Below, piece by piece: positions 32,080-39,839 of a stretch of 39,839 nt of DNA (within the stretch, counting starts at the first letter, position 1; the number at the start of each line of letters is the position of its first letter). The position numbers were made by a program, and so were the translations under genes. The DNA comes from an uncultured Oscillospiraceae bacterium (GTDB taxonomy: Bacteria; Bacillota; Clostridia; Oscillospirales; Acutalibacteraceae). The notes under the pieces were generated by a model. That model ran no database searches, was not told the DNA's origin, and saw nothing but the letters and a program-made list of their open reading frames with translations. The stretch lies in contig UQQR01000015.1 in the NCBI GenBank assembly GCA_900543215.1, forward strand, positions 1-39,839. Direction: 5' to 3'.

Positions 32080-35000
32080 ACAGCAGTCAGCTATCGATAC
32101 TAAGGGAAATGTTCTTGTATCGGCGGCGGCAGGATCGGGAAAGACGGCGGTGCTTGTTGAAAGAGTTATAAACAGGCTTACCGATAAGGTCTCGCCGATA
32201 AGTGCGGACAGACTGCTTATAGTTACATTTACAAATGCGGCAGCTGCCGAAATGCGTACAAGAATTGAAAAACGGCTTGACGGCGAATGCCGCAAAAACC
32301 CTGACGATATAGGGCTGCTAAAGCAAAAAAGGCTTTTGGGCAGCGCTAAAATATGTACGATAGATTCCTTTTGTATAGATCTTGTCCGTGAAAATTTTGA
32401 AAAAACGGGGGTTTCGCCCGATTTTAAAATGAGCGACGGATATTCCCTCCGCCCGATAAACGAGGCGGTACTGAGCGAAATTTTAAAGGAATATTATGAA
32501 AAATCCGACCCTGTGTTTTTTAAGCTGCTTGATACGGTGGGTGCGGAATATGACGACGGAGATTTTTCGGACTTTATATTGGAAATTTATGAATACAGCC
32601 GTCAGCTTCCATACCCCAAAAAATGGTTTGCGGAGCTTAAGACCGGCTATTCTGACGACGGCTTTACAAAGCAAAGCAAATGGTATGCTCCGGCGTTAAA
32701 AAGAGCAGCGGATATTGCGGACGGATGGACAAAAGCGATAGCCTCTGTCTCGGATATGCTGTTTGCGGACGAAAAGGCTTATGACGCATATTCGGAATCC
32801 TTTAGGCTTGCCGCAGGCTGCGCCGAAAGACTGCGCCTTGCCGCCGATACCGGGGATTGGGACGCAATATTTAAAGCGACAAGAGAAATCTGTTTCGGCA
32901 ACCTGCCGAGAGCAAACGGACTTTCGGGCTCGCCTGCCGCGAAAACCGCAAAGACCGCTTGGAAGTGTTTTTCAAAAGACCGTGAAGCACTCCTTAAAAC
33001 CTTCTATGCGGATTCAAAGGAAATTTCGGAGCAATTATCGGAACTGAGCGGGCCTGTCGGCTTGCTGTCAGATATACTTACCGAATTTGACGAACGGCTT
33101 TTTGCGGAATATTCAAAGCGCAATACATTCACCTTTCACAATACCGAGCATCTGGCGCTTAAGCTTTTAACAGACGGTGCGGAGGAGCTTATATCCTGTT
33201 ATGACGAGGTGATGGTTGACGAATATCAGGACACGAACGATTTGCAGGATACACTTTTTTATATACTGTCGGACAGCGGCAAAAAGCTTTTTGCGGTAGG
33301 AGATGTAAAGCAGAGCATTTACGGCTTTAGGGGAGCCAATCCCGAAAATTTCTTAAAAAAGAAAAATTCCGCCGTTCCGGTTTTAACGGCAGGGGAAAAT
33401 GAGCCTAAAAAAATCATTTTAGGTGCCAACTTCCGCTGTAAGCCGGAGGTTTGTGATTTCATAAACTTTTTCTTTTTCAATATGATGACCGAGAAAACAG
33501 GCAGTATTATATACAACGACGAGGAAAAGCTTATCCCCGCGGCGGTATATCCGAAAACCGATATTCCGCCGGTTAGGTTTGATATTTTAAGCATCAAGGG
33601 TACGGCGGAGGAACGATTGGTTGCCGAAGCCGCGCATATTGCGGAATTTATAAAGGAAACCGTAAATTCCGAAGAGTGCATAAAGGCTGATGATAATACG
33701 CTCAGAACCGCGCGGTATTCCGATTTTACAATTCTTTTGCGTAACGCAAAGAATAAGGCACCCGTTATTGCCAAGGAGTTAAGAAAAAACGGCGTTCCCG
33801 CCGAATACAGCGTTGAGGGATATGCCGAAGCTAAGGAAATATCGGTGTTTTTAAGTTTGCTTAAGGTTATAGACAATCCCGACTCTGATATTGAACTGCT
33901 GACGGTTTTAATGTCACCGATATTCGGATTTACCGCTGACGAGACAGCAAGGCTCAGAATAGGCAAGCGTTCGGGCAGTCTTTACTCGGCTTTGGTTTTC
34001 GCTTCCGAAAACGGCTCCGCAAAAGCGGTAGAGGTAATGTCCGCCCTCGAAAAATACCGACTTTCGGCTGTCACCTGTCCGCTTGCGAAATTTGTGTCGG
34101 ATCTGCTTGCAAAAACCGATTATCTTAATATCGCTTCGGCAGGGGAGGACGGTCTTCGCCGCAGAAATAATCTTCTTTTGCTTATAAGCTACGCCGATCA
34201 GTACGATGCGGACAATTCGGGCAGTATCGGTGGATTTGTAAAATACATACTTAAGCAGTCACAGCACGGTATGAGGTCGGCGGCAGTCACCTCGGGGACG
34301 GACAGCGTAAAAATTATGAGCATACACGCCTCAAAGGGACTGCAATTCCCGGTTTGCATTATAGCGGATACCACAGTGCTGTTTAATGACGCCGACGCAC
34401 GCTCAAAAGCAATATACAGTTCAGAACTCGGGATAGGTTTTTCGTATTATGACGAGACCGAAAAGGTTAAAAAAACAACCGTGGGAAGGGAAATTATAGT
34501 CAGCGATATACGCAGGCGTTCTGCCGAGGAGGAACTGAGGCTTCTGTATGTCGCTATGACAAGAACGCAGGATAAACTTTTGTTTATCGCATCATTCAAT
34601 GACGCGGGAAGGACGGTGACGGAAACGGCATACGAATTATCTGCGGCGTCAGGTGCGGCGGACGAGGTGTTTTTAAGACAGCGTTCGTATGCAAAATGGC
34701 TTATTTCGGCACTGCTTCTGCATCCTGACGGCTCTGTTTTAAGGGCGGATAACAACGGGATTATTCCGATACCGACAGACAGCCGTATTGAAATTAATAT
34801 TACCGAGCCTAAAGAAAAAGACGGCGAAGCCGAAACGCCCGAAACACGGTTTTTACCCGATGAAGGGCTTGCGGCAGAGCTTAAAAAAAGGATTTCATAC
34901 GAATATCCGTACGCTCCGCTTTTCGGAATCGAATCAAAAAGCTCAGTTTCCGCGCTTGCAAATAAAGCCGAAAGCGATAAATTTGCCTTTTCCGCAAAGC

Positions 35001-35533
35001 CATCGTTTATGTGCGGCGGTGGTATAACAGCCACGGAGCGGGGTACGGCTATGCACAAAGTTATGGAATTTATAAATTTCGGCAATGCGGATAACATAGA
35101 AGAAGAAATTGAACGCCTGTATGAATGGCAGTATATTACCGAGAGGGAAGCAAACGCCGTTTCAAGGGAAAAGCTCAGCAATTTCTTTTCAAGCGAAATA
35201 TTCAGCCGAATAAAAAGATCCCAAAATGTTCAGCGTGAGATGCGGTTTTTGACCGAACTTCCGGCAAAACGGATAGACCCTTCGCTTGACAGCCGTTTTG
35301 ATAATGAAACGGTAATCGTGCAGGGTGCGGTGGATCTTCTGTTTGAGGAAGATGACGGAATAGTTGTTCTTGATTTTAAAACCGACAGAACGGACGACCC
35401 CGAACAGCTAAGAGAGGCTTACGGCGAACAGCTTTCAATTTATGCCGCGGCGTGCCAAAAGATTTTTGAAAAAAAGGTCAAGCAAAAGGCAATATATTCA
35501 TTTGCGCTCTCGGAGCTTATTGATATAAAATAA
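32057..35533 (+). CDS. addA: AddA, UvrD-type helicase/nuclease subunit of AddAB
   Basis: The motor subunit of AddAB, 1158 residues. Superfamily 1 helicase motifs: Walker A AAAGSGKT (23-30), Walker B with VDEYQD (387-392), GDVKQSIYGFRGA (motif III), and later MSIHASKGLQFPV and YVAMTRTQDKL (motifs V-VI). The C-terminal RecB-like nuclease has Asp1093 (QGAVDLLFE), Asp1106 and Lys1108 (LDFKTDR) and QLSIYA. A GGGGGAGG site in the end of addB drives its ATG. With AddB it unwinds and trims DNA ends until a Chi-type site, then loads RecA; the Chi sequence of this organism is not known to me. Next gene has its own promoter. Confidence 0.98.
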   Translation: MAFKPTNEQQSAIDTKGNVLVSAAAGSGKTAVLVERVINRLTDKVSPISADRLLIVTFTNAAAAEMRTRIEKRLDGECRKNPDDIGLLKQKRLLGSAKICTIDSFCIDLVRENFEKTGVSPDFKMSDGYSLRPINEAVLSEILKEYYEKSDPVFFKLLDTVGAEYDDGDFSDFILEIYEYSRQLPYPKKWFAELKTGYSDDGFTKQSKWYAPALKRAADIADGWTKAIASVSDMLFADEKAYDAYSESFRLAAGCAERLRLAADTGDWDAIFKATREICFGNLPRANGLSGSPAAKTAKTAWKCFSKDREALLKTFYADSKEISEQLSELSGPVGLLSDILTEFDERLFAEYSKRNTFTFHNTEHLALKLLTDGAEELISCYDEVMVDEYQDTNDLQDTLFYILSDSGKKLFAVGDVKQSIYGFRGANPENFLKKKNSAVPVLTAGENEPKKIILGANFRCKPEVCDFINFFFFNMMTEKTGSIIYNDEEKLIPAAVYPKTDIPPVRFDILSIKGTAEERLVAEAAHIAEFIKETVNSEECIKADDNTLRTARYSDFTILLRNAKNKAPVIAKELRKNGVPAEYSVEGYAEAKEISVFLSLLKVIDNPDSDIELLTVLMSPIFGFTADETARLRIGKRSGSLYSALVFASENGSAKAVEVMSALEKYRLSAVTCPLAKFVSDLLAKTDYLNIASAGEDGLRRRNNLLLLISYADQYDADNSGSIGGFVKYILKQSQHGMRSAAVTSGTDSVKIMSIHASKGLQFPVCIIADTTVLFNDADARSKAIYSSELGIGFSYYDETEKVKKTTVGREIIVSDIRRRSAEEELRLLYVAMTRTQDKLLFIASFNDAGRTVTETAYELSAASGAADEVFLRQRSYAKWLISALLLHPDGSVLRADNNGIIPIPTDSRIEINITEPKEKDGEAETPETRFLPDEGLAAELKKRISYEYPYAPLFGIESKSSVSALANKAESDKFAFSAKPSFMCGGGITATERGTAMHKVMEFINFGNADNIEEEIERLYEWQYITEREANAVSREKLSNFFSSEIFSRIKRSQNVQREMRFLTELPAKRIDPSLDSRFDNETVIVQGAVDLLFEEDDGIVVLDFKTDRTDDPEQLREAYGEQLSIYAAACQKIFEKKVKQKAIYSFALSELIDIK

Positions 35534-35538
35534 TGTGT

Positions 35539-35567
35539 TTGACAACGGGTTTAAATAAGAGTATACT
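35539..35567 (+). promoter_or_regulatory. Promoter of the second plsY-like gene
   Basis: TTGACA (35539-35544), 17 bp, TATACT (35562-35567). It begins six bases after the addA stop, and the expected start near 35574 leaves almost no leader before the GTG at 35580. Confidence 0.8.
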
Positions 35568-35579
35568 CTTGGTTGGACG

Positions 35580-36212
35580 GTGATTTTTTTGCTTTTAACT
35601 TTTGCTTTTTTTGCGTTCGGCTATTTTTCCGGCAGTATTTTGTTTGCCCGCATTTACGGTTCGCTTTTAAATAAGGATATAATAGGCAAAAGCAAGGACA
35701 AAAACCCCGGCGCCGCAAACGCTTTTACCTGCGGTGGTTTCTTTTGCGGCACCCTTACACTTGTAGGAGATCTGTTTAAAGGGTTCATACCTGTTTTTCT
35801 CTATCTTTATTTGACAAAAAATGCCGGTCCGGGCACAGCTCTTGTTATGGTGGCACCGATACTCGGTCATAATTATTCGGTGTTTTATCATTTCACAGGC
35901 GGAAAGGGCATAGCGGTATCGTTCGGTTGCCTGTTGGGGCTTCTTCCTTATGCTGTTCCCGTGCTTATACTGGCGGGAGTTTATATAACTCTTTCGGTTG
36001 CCGTTGTTGTCTCGCCAAACTATTACCGCAGTATCACAGCTTATACGCTTGTAACTGTGATTGCGTTTTTTGCGGTAGAGCCGTTCGGTATAAAAACCGG
36101 AATGGGAATTATCTCGGTGCTTATAATAATAAAGCATCTCGCAAGCCGTGAGGAAAGGCGAAAAATCCGCTTTTCCGTACCGCTGTGTCGATTTTTAAAA
36201 CGGCATGTATAG
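35580..36212 (+). CDS. PlsY-family glycerol-3-phosphate acyltransferase paralogue, divergent
   Basis: A 210-residue membrane protein of the PlsY family, the second in this window. It keeps YFSGSILFARI (15-25), GDLFKG (63-68) and GHNYSVFYHFTGGKGIAVS (96-114), but the loop that reads RKLGSGNAGTTNVMR in the normal copy is GKSKDKNPGAANAF here (36-49), and the FP pair after GH becomes YS. So it is likely an acyltransferase with another donor or acceptor, or a regulator; the first copy already serves the gpsA pathway. The start is uncertain: GTG at 35580 has no leader, while TTG at 35589 lies seven bases after GGTGA and fits the promoter better. It has its own promoter and stands alone. Confidence 0.85.
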   Translation: MIFLLLTFAFFAFGYFSGSILFARIYGSLLNKDIIGKSKDKNPGAANAFTCGGFFCGTLTLVGDLFKGFIPVFLYLYLTKNAGPGTALVMVAPILGHNYSVFYHFTGGKGIAVSFGCLLGLLPYAVPVLILAGVYITLSVAVVVSPNYYRSITAYTLVTVIAFFAVEPFGIKTGMGIISVLIIIKHLASREERRKIRFSVPLCRFLKRHV

Positions 36213-36489
36213 GGCACTTTAAGCGGAATAGCATATAAGCTTTAGTAACAGATTTAAAAATTATACGGCAAACAAAAGGAAAGCTCATATAAGGGTGCAT
36301 GTATTTTTTGCAGTAGATTAGTATATGGAAATACCATTGAAATCTAAATCGCTTTAGTTTGGACTTCAATGGCATTTTTTTATTTCTACGCTCCGTTGAC
36401 TTTTTGTTGCTGATTTATCGGTGTACACAGTGGAATTAATTTGTTATTATATAGTTACGGTACCGGAATATTCAGCGAGGTGATTTTTA
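36213..36489. other. Intergenic region between plsY-like and HTH genes
   Basis: AT-rich, no coding frame that I can support. It holds one hairpin with a T-run (36332-36381) and, near 36440-36460, -10-like TATTAT/TATATA without a convincing -35. The base composition change from the flanks begins about here and goes on through the HTH gene. Confidence 0.6.
36332..36381 (+). terminator. Long hairpin with T-run after the plsY-like gene
   Basis: Outer arms CCATTGAA (36334-36341) and TTCAATGG (36365-36372), with an inner CTAAA/TTTAG stem, followed by seven T. It lies 120 bp after the plsY-like stop, so it may end that transcript or be left from a lost gene. Confidence 0.7.
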
Positions 36490-37554
36490 ATGACAATAGG
36501 TCAAACTATAAAACTTTACAGAAAAGAAAAAAATTTCACTCAAAGCGAGTTGGCAGAACTGATAGGAGTTTCCACACAAGCAATTTCAAAATGGGAAACA
36601 GACTCCGGAATGCCGGATATCTCACAAATTGTTCCACTTGCACGTGTTCTTGAAATATCAACTGACAAGCTTTTGGGATATACTGATTCCTCTTTCAAAA
36701 AAGAAGTAAATGAAATCCGTCAAAAGTTCGGTGGAATCAATTTTATAAGTGATTTAAATTACGCTGAAGAGCTGTTTTTGCTTACTTCTAAATTTTTCAA
36801 TAAACATCCTGATGTTTCTGATATTGCGGTTGTGACTTTAGAAACATATATAGAATTGTTTGCCAAAGGAAAAATCAATATATCAAAATCGGCGTTTTTG
36901 GCAGAATGCGAACGTTATGGAAATAGCATTTTTAGATATGAAACTGTTGCGGATCGCATTTACAAAACATATTATTTGATGTCCAGAGCATACGATTTGT
37001 GCGGAGACCAGAAGAAAGCAGAAAGCTATTTGCAAAATCTACCGTATGTTTTTGGTTTCAGGGATTATTGGGAGGCGGAAATTGCTTTTGCGGATGGCAA
37101 AAATGATGTTGCATTAGAAAAAGTGAAAAAAAGTTTTGCGCAGATGGCTCGATTTACTTCTCGTTGCATAAGACTTGCAGGAAGAATAATTCGTGCCGAA
37201 GGAAAGAGCGATGCAAATAAAATAAGTCTTGAATTGGATGAGTATATGTTAAGACTGATAAATGCATTTTTATCAGGGGGCAACTATTTGCCGCATAGGC
37301 AGATTGCTCAAAAGACTTGCCTCTTACCCGGTTTGGTTTCCCAAAATATTAAAATAGGTAATTACGATAAGGCACAAGAGTATATGTCAGAATTATTGAA
37401 AACGCGGGATGAGTATTTTGCCTGTATCGATAATCCGACCGATAAGCACTGTCTAATGTTTATTGAGGGTGATACAGACGGGTCTTGGGGTGCCACAAAA
37501 GAAAAAATCAATGAACGAGTATCAAGTGCAGAAAAAGCTTTGAAACAAATTTGA
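36490..37554 (+). CDS. XRE-family HTH regulator with long TPR-like C-terminal domain
   Basis: A 354-residue protein. Residues 1-63 are a Cro/C1 helix-turn-helix (TIGQTIKLYRKEKNFTQSEL, GVSTQAISKWETDSGMPDIS) that should bind DNA. The remaining 290 residues are helical with paired motifs such as RAYDLCGDQKKAESYLQNLP and GNYDKAQEYMSELLKTRDEY, which look like TPR repeats. HTH plus TPR is the build of peptide-sensing regulators (RNPP type), but many clostridial XRE proteins of this build have no known signal. GAGGTG precedes the ATG. Codon use is clearly richer in A and T than all neighbours, pointing to transfer. Target genes unknown; it may control itself or the SDR gene that converges on it. Confidence 0.88.
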   Translation: MTIGQTIKLYRKEKNFTQSELAELIGVSTQAISKWETDSGMPDISQIVPLARVLEISTDKLLGYTDSSFKKEVNEIRQKFGGINFISDLNYAEELFLLTSKFFNKHPDVSDIAVVTLETYIELFAKGKINISKSAFLAECERYGNSIFRYETVADRIYKTYYLMSRAYDLCGDQKKAESYLQNLPYVFGFRDYWEAEIAFADGKNDVALEKVKKSFAQMARFTSRCIRLAGRIIRAEGKSDANKISLELDEYMLRLINAFLSGGNYLPHRQIAQKTCLLPGLVSQNIKIGNYDKAQEYMSELLKTRDEYFACIDNPTDKHCLMFIEGDTDGSWGATKEKINERVSSAEKALKQI

Positions 37555-37637
37555 TTTCCGGTGACATGGTTAAAATTTTCACTAACCAATCGAATAAAAC
37601 TCTTTTTTGTAGTGGTTTGTTGCTTTTAATTTTTTTC

Positions 37638-37681
37638 AAAAAACTTAATGCGATTGCCACAGGAATCGACAATCGCATTAA
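37638..37681 (-). terminator. Terminator of the SDR gene
   Basis: Perfect 12-bp arms TTAATGCGATTG (37645-37656) and CAATCGCATTAA (37670-37681), 13-base loop. On the minus strand GTTTTTTG follows the stem. It starts 31 bases after the SDR stop. Confidence 0.85.
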
Positions 37682-37712
37682 TGGTATATTTCTTATTGTC
37701 ATAGTGTATGGA

Positions 37713-38471
37713 TTATGCGCTGCACATTTTCATTACTAAGTTATGCGGCAGTATTTTTGCCAAAACTCTGTAAAACTTGTAAAAAGCGAGGTTTGTGTAT
37801 ACGCCTTTTTTGGCAGCAGAAGCTTTAAGCGATTTACGAGCCATCACGGACGGATTTACACGGGGCAGGGTATCAAATGTATGGCTTGAGCCGGGGTTAA
37901 TGCCGGCAACAGGCAAAAATTCCGTGTCCATAGGACCGGGGCATACGGCAAGTACATTAATCTTGCGGTCCTTAAGCTCAGAACGGAGCGCTTTTGAAAG
38001 ACTGAAAACATATGCCTTTGTGGAGCAATAAACCGCCATTCTTGTATTAGGCGCAAATGCCGCTATGGAGCAGGTGTTTATGATTTCGGAATTTTCCTTC
38101 ATAAACGGCAGGGTGACTGAGGTTATAACGGTCAGCGCTTCGCAGTTAAGGCGAACCATTCCGCCGTTGTCCTCGGCGCTCAGCTCGTCAAAATTGCCGA
38201 GTCTTCCGAAACCGGCGTTATTTATTAAAAGCGAAACTTCGGGCTTCAGCTCTGAAAGCAAGGAAGTATATTCCTTTATACATTCTTCCTTTGTGATGTC
38301 AAGCGGCAGTATTCTTACCTTTTTGCTGATTTGCTCTGCCACTTCCTTAAGCTTATCCTCACGCCGCGCAATAAGCCATATTTCATCCAATTCACGGCGG
38401 CAGTTTGCGGTTTCAAATGCATACTCTTTTCCAAGTCCTGAGGAGGCACCCGTAATAACTGCAATTTTCAT
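37713..38471 (-). CDS. Short-chain dehydrogenase/reductase
   Basis: A 252-residue NAD(P)-dependent oxidoreductase of the classical SDR family. The cofactor motif TGASSGLG is at 7-14, NNAG at 84-87, and the catalytic Ser135 (NTCSIAAF) with Tyr148-x3-Lys152 (YCSTK). LIARREDKLKEVAE after the second strand has Arg residues that favour NADP. PGPMDTEF is the loop after the active site. It resembles the YqjQ/DltE-like group; substrate unknown. The ATG at 38471 is used because AAGGGAAG fits it; the earlier GTG is too close. Single gene with own promoter and terminator. Confidence 0.93.
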   Translation of the reverse strand: MKIAVITGASSGLGKEYAFETANCRRELDEIWLIARREDKLKEVAEQISKKVRILPLDITKEECIKEYTSLLSELKPEVSLLINNAGFGRLGNFDELSAEDNGGMVRLNCEALTVITSVTLPFMKENSEIINTCSIAAFAPNTRMAVYCSTKAYVFSLSKALRSELKDRKINVLAVCPGPMDTEFLPVAGINPGSSHTFDTLPRVNPSVMARKSLKASAAKKGVYTNLAFYKFYRVLAKILPHNLVMKMCSA

Positions 38472-38495
38472 TGAATTCACTTCCCTTTAAAGGTC

Positions 38496-38524
38496 ATTAT
38501 ACGATATTTGCAGGTTTTTTTCAA
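38496..38524 (-). promoter_or_regulatory. Promoter of the SDR gene
   Basis: Minus strand TTGAAA (38519-38524), 17 bp, TATAAT (38496-38501), 25 bp before the start codon. Confidence 0.8.
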
Positions 38525-38530
38525 GAAATA

Positions 38531-38560
38531 ATTTTACCGCCGCATTTGCGGCGGTAAAAT
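38531..38560 (-). terminator. Terminator hairpin of the ATPase gene
   Basis: A perfect 30-base palindrome whose arms begin ATTTTACCGCCGC (38531-38543). It starts one base after the ATPase stop. The tail is AT-rich but has no long U-run of its own; the last pairs of the stem supply it. Confidence 0.65.
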
Positions 38561-38561
38561 A

Positions 38562-39641
38562 TCACTTAATAAACTGTTTTGCAAAGTCCTTACAGTACAA
38601 ATTAAGCTTATCAAAATCCATGGCGTTAATATAATAGCTTTCAAGCTCATCGTGAACCGCTTTTGCGCCCGCAAGAGTTTCACAAGCCGTGCAGAGAAGC
38701 TCTTTTATCACCTTTTTATTAAATTTTATTCTTTCACGGCTTAAATGCAGCTGCGAATACGAAACAAACCGCCTTGCGTGTATCCGCCTTTCCTTTCCGT
38801 CAAATCGGTTATAATCGTTTTCGGTTACAAAAGCTATTTTAAGCTCGGGAATTATGATATGGTCGGTTATAAGACCGGGTAAGAACGGATTTTTTACGGT
38901 TATGGTTTCATATCCGTTTTTCAGCGCGTATTCCCGTACCTGCTCCATAATTATATTTGAAGCGCTGCCGTAGGAATCGTTTATGACTATTTTCTCCGTT
39001 ACCTCATTATTGATTGTATCTGTAAACGAAACTATACCTTGTGGCGTAATTCCGCCGATAAATCTTATCCATTCCCTGCCGGAGACGCTGTTTTTGTTTA
39101 TCGGTATGGTTTTTCGGCAAAGCCGCTGTGCGAATTCCTCGGTTTTTAATTTGTCGGTACAGGCGAGAGCGGTTTTGTAATTGTCGAGTATTATTTCTCC
39201 CGCCGCCCTTATATACTGCGCTGCCGTGCGGTGAAGCGCCTTGTTGTAAACCGTTGCGCTTATCACCTTGCTTTCGTTTCCGTCAAAACAGCCGTCATTC
39301 CAAAATTCACCGAAATTAAGTATTTTTTCACATACGCCGGGGTATGACGGGTCAACCGTATGAGGCGCTGTTCCGTCCATTATAATGCGCTTTTTTTGCG
39401 GTAAAATTACCGCGTCCAGAGAATCGGGATCCGAGCTGCACGGACATCTTAAAGTTTTAATACCTGCCTTTTCCGCATAATCGGCAATTTTCTTCATAAA
39501 CGAGGATTTGCCTGTGCCGGGGCCGCCCTTGATAATAAAGCATCGCCATTCGCCGTCAGGCAAATAGGCCTTATCAAAAACAGAATAAAAGCCTTCGCAG
39601 GAATTTGCGGCTAAAAAGTATTTTAAGTTGTTCTTTTCCAT
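38562..39641 (-). CDS. P-loop ATPase of unknown function (PRK06851-like), internally duplicated
   Basis: A 359-residue ATPase-like protein. The Walker A GGPGTGKS (39-46) is followed by CPCSSDPDSLDAV (66-78) and the MDGTAPH motif (88-94) with DPSYPG. The second half seems to repeat the first: KIVINDSYGSASNIIMEQ (217-234) matches the P-loop strand and helix but with GSASN where GTGKS should be, then YETITVKNPFLPGLITDHI and IPELKIAFV match the parts up to the acidic motif. So there is one working and one worn nucleotide site. The family is seen in Clostridia and I know no activity for it. GGAGGGTG precedes the ATG. It is divergent from rnpB, with its -10 only 17 bp from the start. Confidence 0.8.
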   Translation of the reverse strand: MEKNNLKYFLAANSCEGFYSVFDKAYLPDGEWRCFIIKGGPGTGKSSFMKKIADYAEKAGIKTLRCPCSSDPDSLDAVILPQKKRIIMDGTAPHTVDPSYPGVCEKILNFGEFWNDGCFDGNESKVISATVYNKALHRTAAQYIRAAGEIILDNYKTALACTDKLKTEEFAQRLCRKTIPINKNSVSGREWIRFIGGITPQGIVSFTDTINNEVTEKIVINDSYGSASNIIMEQVREYALKNGYETITVKNPFLPGLITDHIIIPELKIAFVTENDYNRFDGKERRIHARRFVSYSQLHLSRERIKFNKKVIKELLCTACETLAGAKAVHDELESYYINAMDFDKLNLYCKDFAKQFIK

Positions 39642-39657
39642 AAATCACCCTCCAAAC

Positions 39658-39663
39658 ATTATA
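39658..39663 (-). promoter_or_regulatory. -10 element of the ATPase gene
   Basis: TATAAT on the minus strand, 17 bp before the start codon. No fair -35 at 16-18 bp; the area overlaps upstream DNA of the divergent rnpB promoter. Confidence 0.45.
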
Positions 39664-39684
39664 TACTATTCCCGTAAAATACTT

Positions 39685-39713
39685 TTGACACATCAAGAAA
39701 AATGTGTTATTAT
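39685..39713 (+). promoter_or_regulatory. Promoter of rnpB
   Basis: TTGACA (39685-39690), 17 bp, TATTAT (39708-39713). The start is expected about six bases later, where RNase P RNA begins. Confidence 0.85.
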
Positions 39714-39718
39714 ATATG

Positions 39719-39839
39719 GGAGTCGGTCAGACGGTTGCGGATAGAAATATCTGAGGAAAGTCCGAGCCCCGCAGGGCAGAATAGCGGCTAACGGCCGCCG
39801 AGGGTGACCTTAGGGAAAGTGCAACAGAGATATACCGCC
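39719..39839 (+). ncRNA. rnpB: RNase P RNA (bacterial class A), 5' part, cut by the window end
   Basis: The catalytic RNA that trims tRNA 5' leaders. Conserved blocks: GAGGAAAGTCCGAGC (conserved region I, near 39752-39766), GCAGGGCAGAAT, then AGGGAAAGTGCAACAGAG and ATATACCGCC at the very end of the window (regions II-III). Only about the first third is inside. The order of the blocks and the GGGTGACCTTAGGGAAAG spacing look like the common A-type. The 3' end is outside the window. Confidence 0.95.

Noticed and set aside
34447..35181. Long leftward open frame (244 codons) inside addA
   Set aside because: Antisense shadow of addA; Ser/Leu/Ile-rich, no ribosome site, and addA is fully supported on the other strand. 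Same for 33319-33966 and 20253-20696.
1..39839. CRISPR array, prophage, insertion sequence or toxin-antitoxin pair
   Set aside because: No spaced direct repeats, transposase, integrase or paired small genes were found; the AbrB protein has no toxin partner next to it.

Overview
The window reads as chromosomal DNA of a low-to-middle GC, spore-lineage, anaerobic Firmicute (Clostridia, most like the gut Oscillospirales/Ruminococcaceae). Reasons: strong AGGAGG-type ribosome sites, sigma-A promoters, AddAB instead of RecBCD, a BofA-like protein, a clostridial AbrB with a zinc knuckle, a RelQ-type alarmone synthetase, and the order rpmF-yceD / der-plsY-gpsA. No phage, insertion sequence, CRISPR array or plasmid gene is visible. 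This placement is inference from gene families, not a database match.

Layout. 1-200: a GC-rich scrap of an ArgD-type aminotransferase that does not look like its surroundings, then a terminator. 213-3916 (-): an IMP dehydrogenase of the Tritrichomonas-like type that lacks its C-terminal flap, and a FeoA-FeoB fusion iron transporter. 4152-6709 (+): rpsB-tsf and a small (p)ppGpp synthetase. 6776-9078 (-): AbrB regulator and glutamine-dependent NAD synthetase. 9259-11043 (+): GTP-type PEP carboxykinase. 11088-17531 (-): a compact housekeeping run: yceD-rpmF, der-plsY-gpsA, rpmB, then phosphatase-MFS-dCMP deaminase, most joined by overlapping start/stop codons. 17725-21045 (+): a three-gene cassette of a VTC-domain tunnel enzyme, a DUF4956 membrane protein and a repeat-rich surface lipoprotein; this is the best candidate for a poorly described system. 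21091-28096 (-): DUF1015 protein, lipoprotein, membrane-anchored hydrolase, PAS protein, sodium/proline symporter, small exporter and polysaccharide flippase. 28247-36212 (+): tRNA-Leu(UAA), BofA-like protein, AddB-AddA, and a second, divergent PlsY paralogue. 36490-37554 (+): an AT-rich HTH regulator that looks acquired. 37713-39641 (-): a short-chain dehydrogenase and a P-loop ATPase with an internal duplication. 39719-end (+): the 5' part of RNase P RNA.

How genes work together. der/rpmF/yceD/rpmB/rpsB/tsf/rnpB serve ribosome and tRNA maturation. gpsA makes and plsY acylates glycerol-3-phosphate, so the der operon also starts phospholipid synthesis; the distant second plsY paralogue has its own promoter. 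AddAB handles double-strand break resection. VTC, DUF4956 and lipoprotein genes overlap or nearly abut and probably act as one envelope machine.

Sites were found by eye. Promoters listed have both a -35 and a -10 with 16-18 bp spacing unless stated otherwise; terminators are inverted repeats with U-runs unless stated otherwise.
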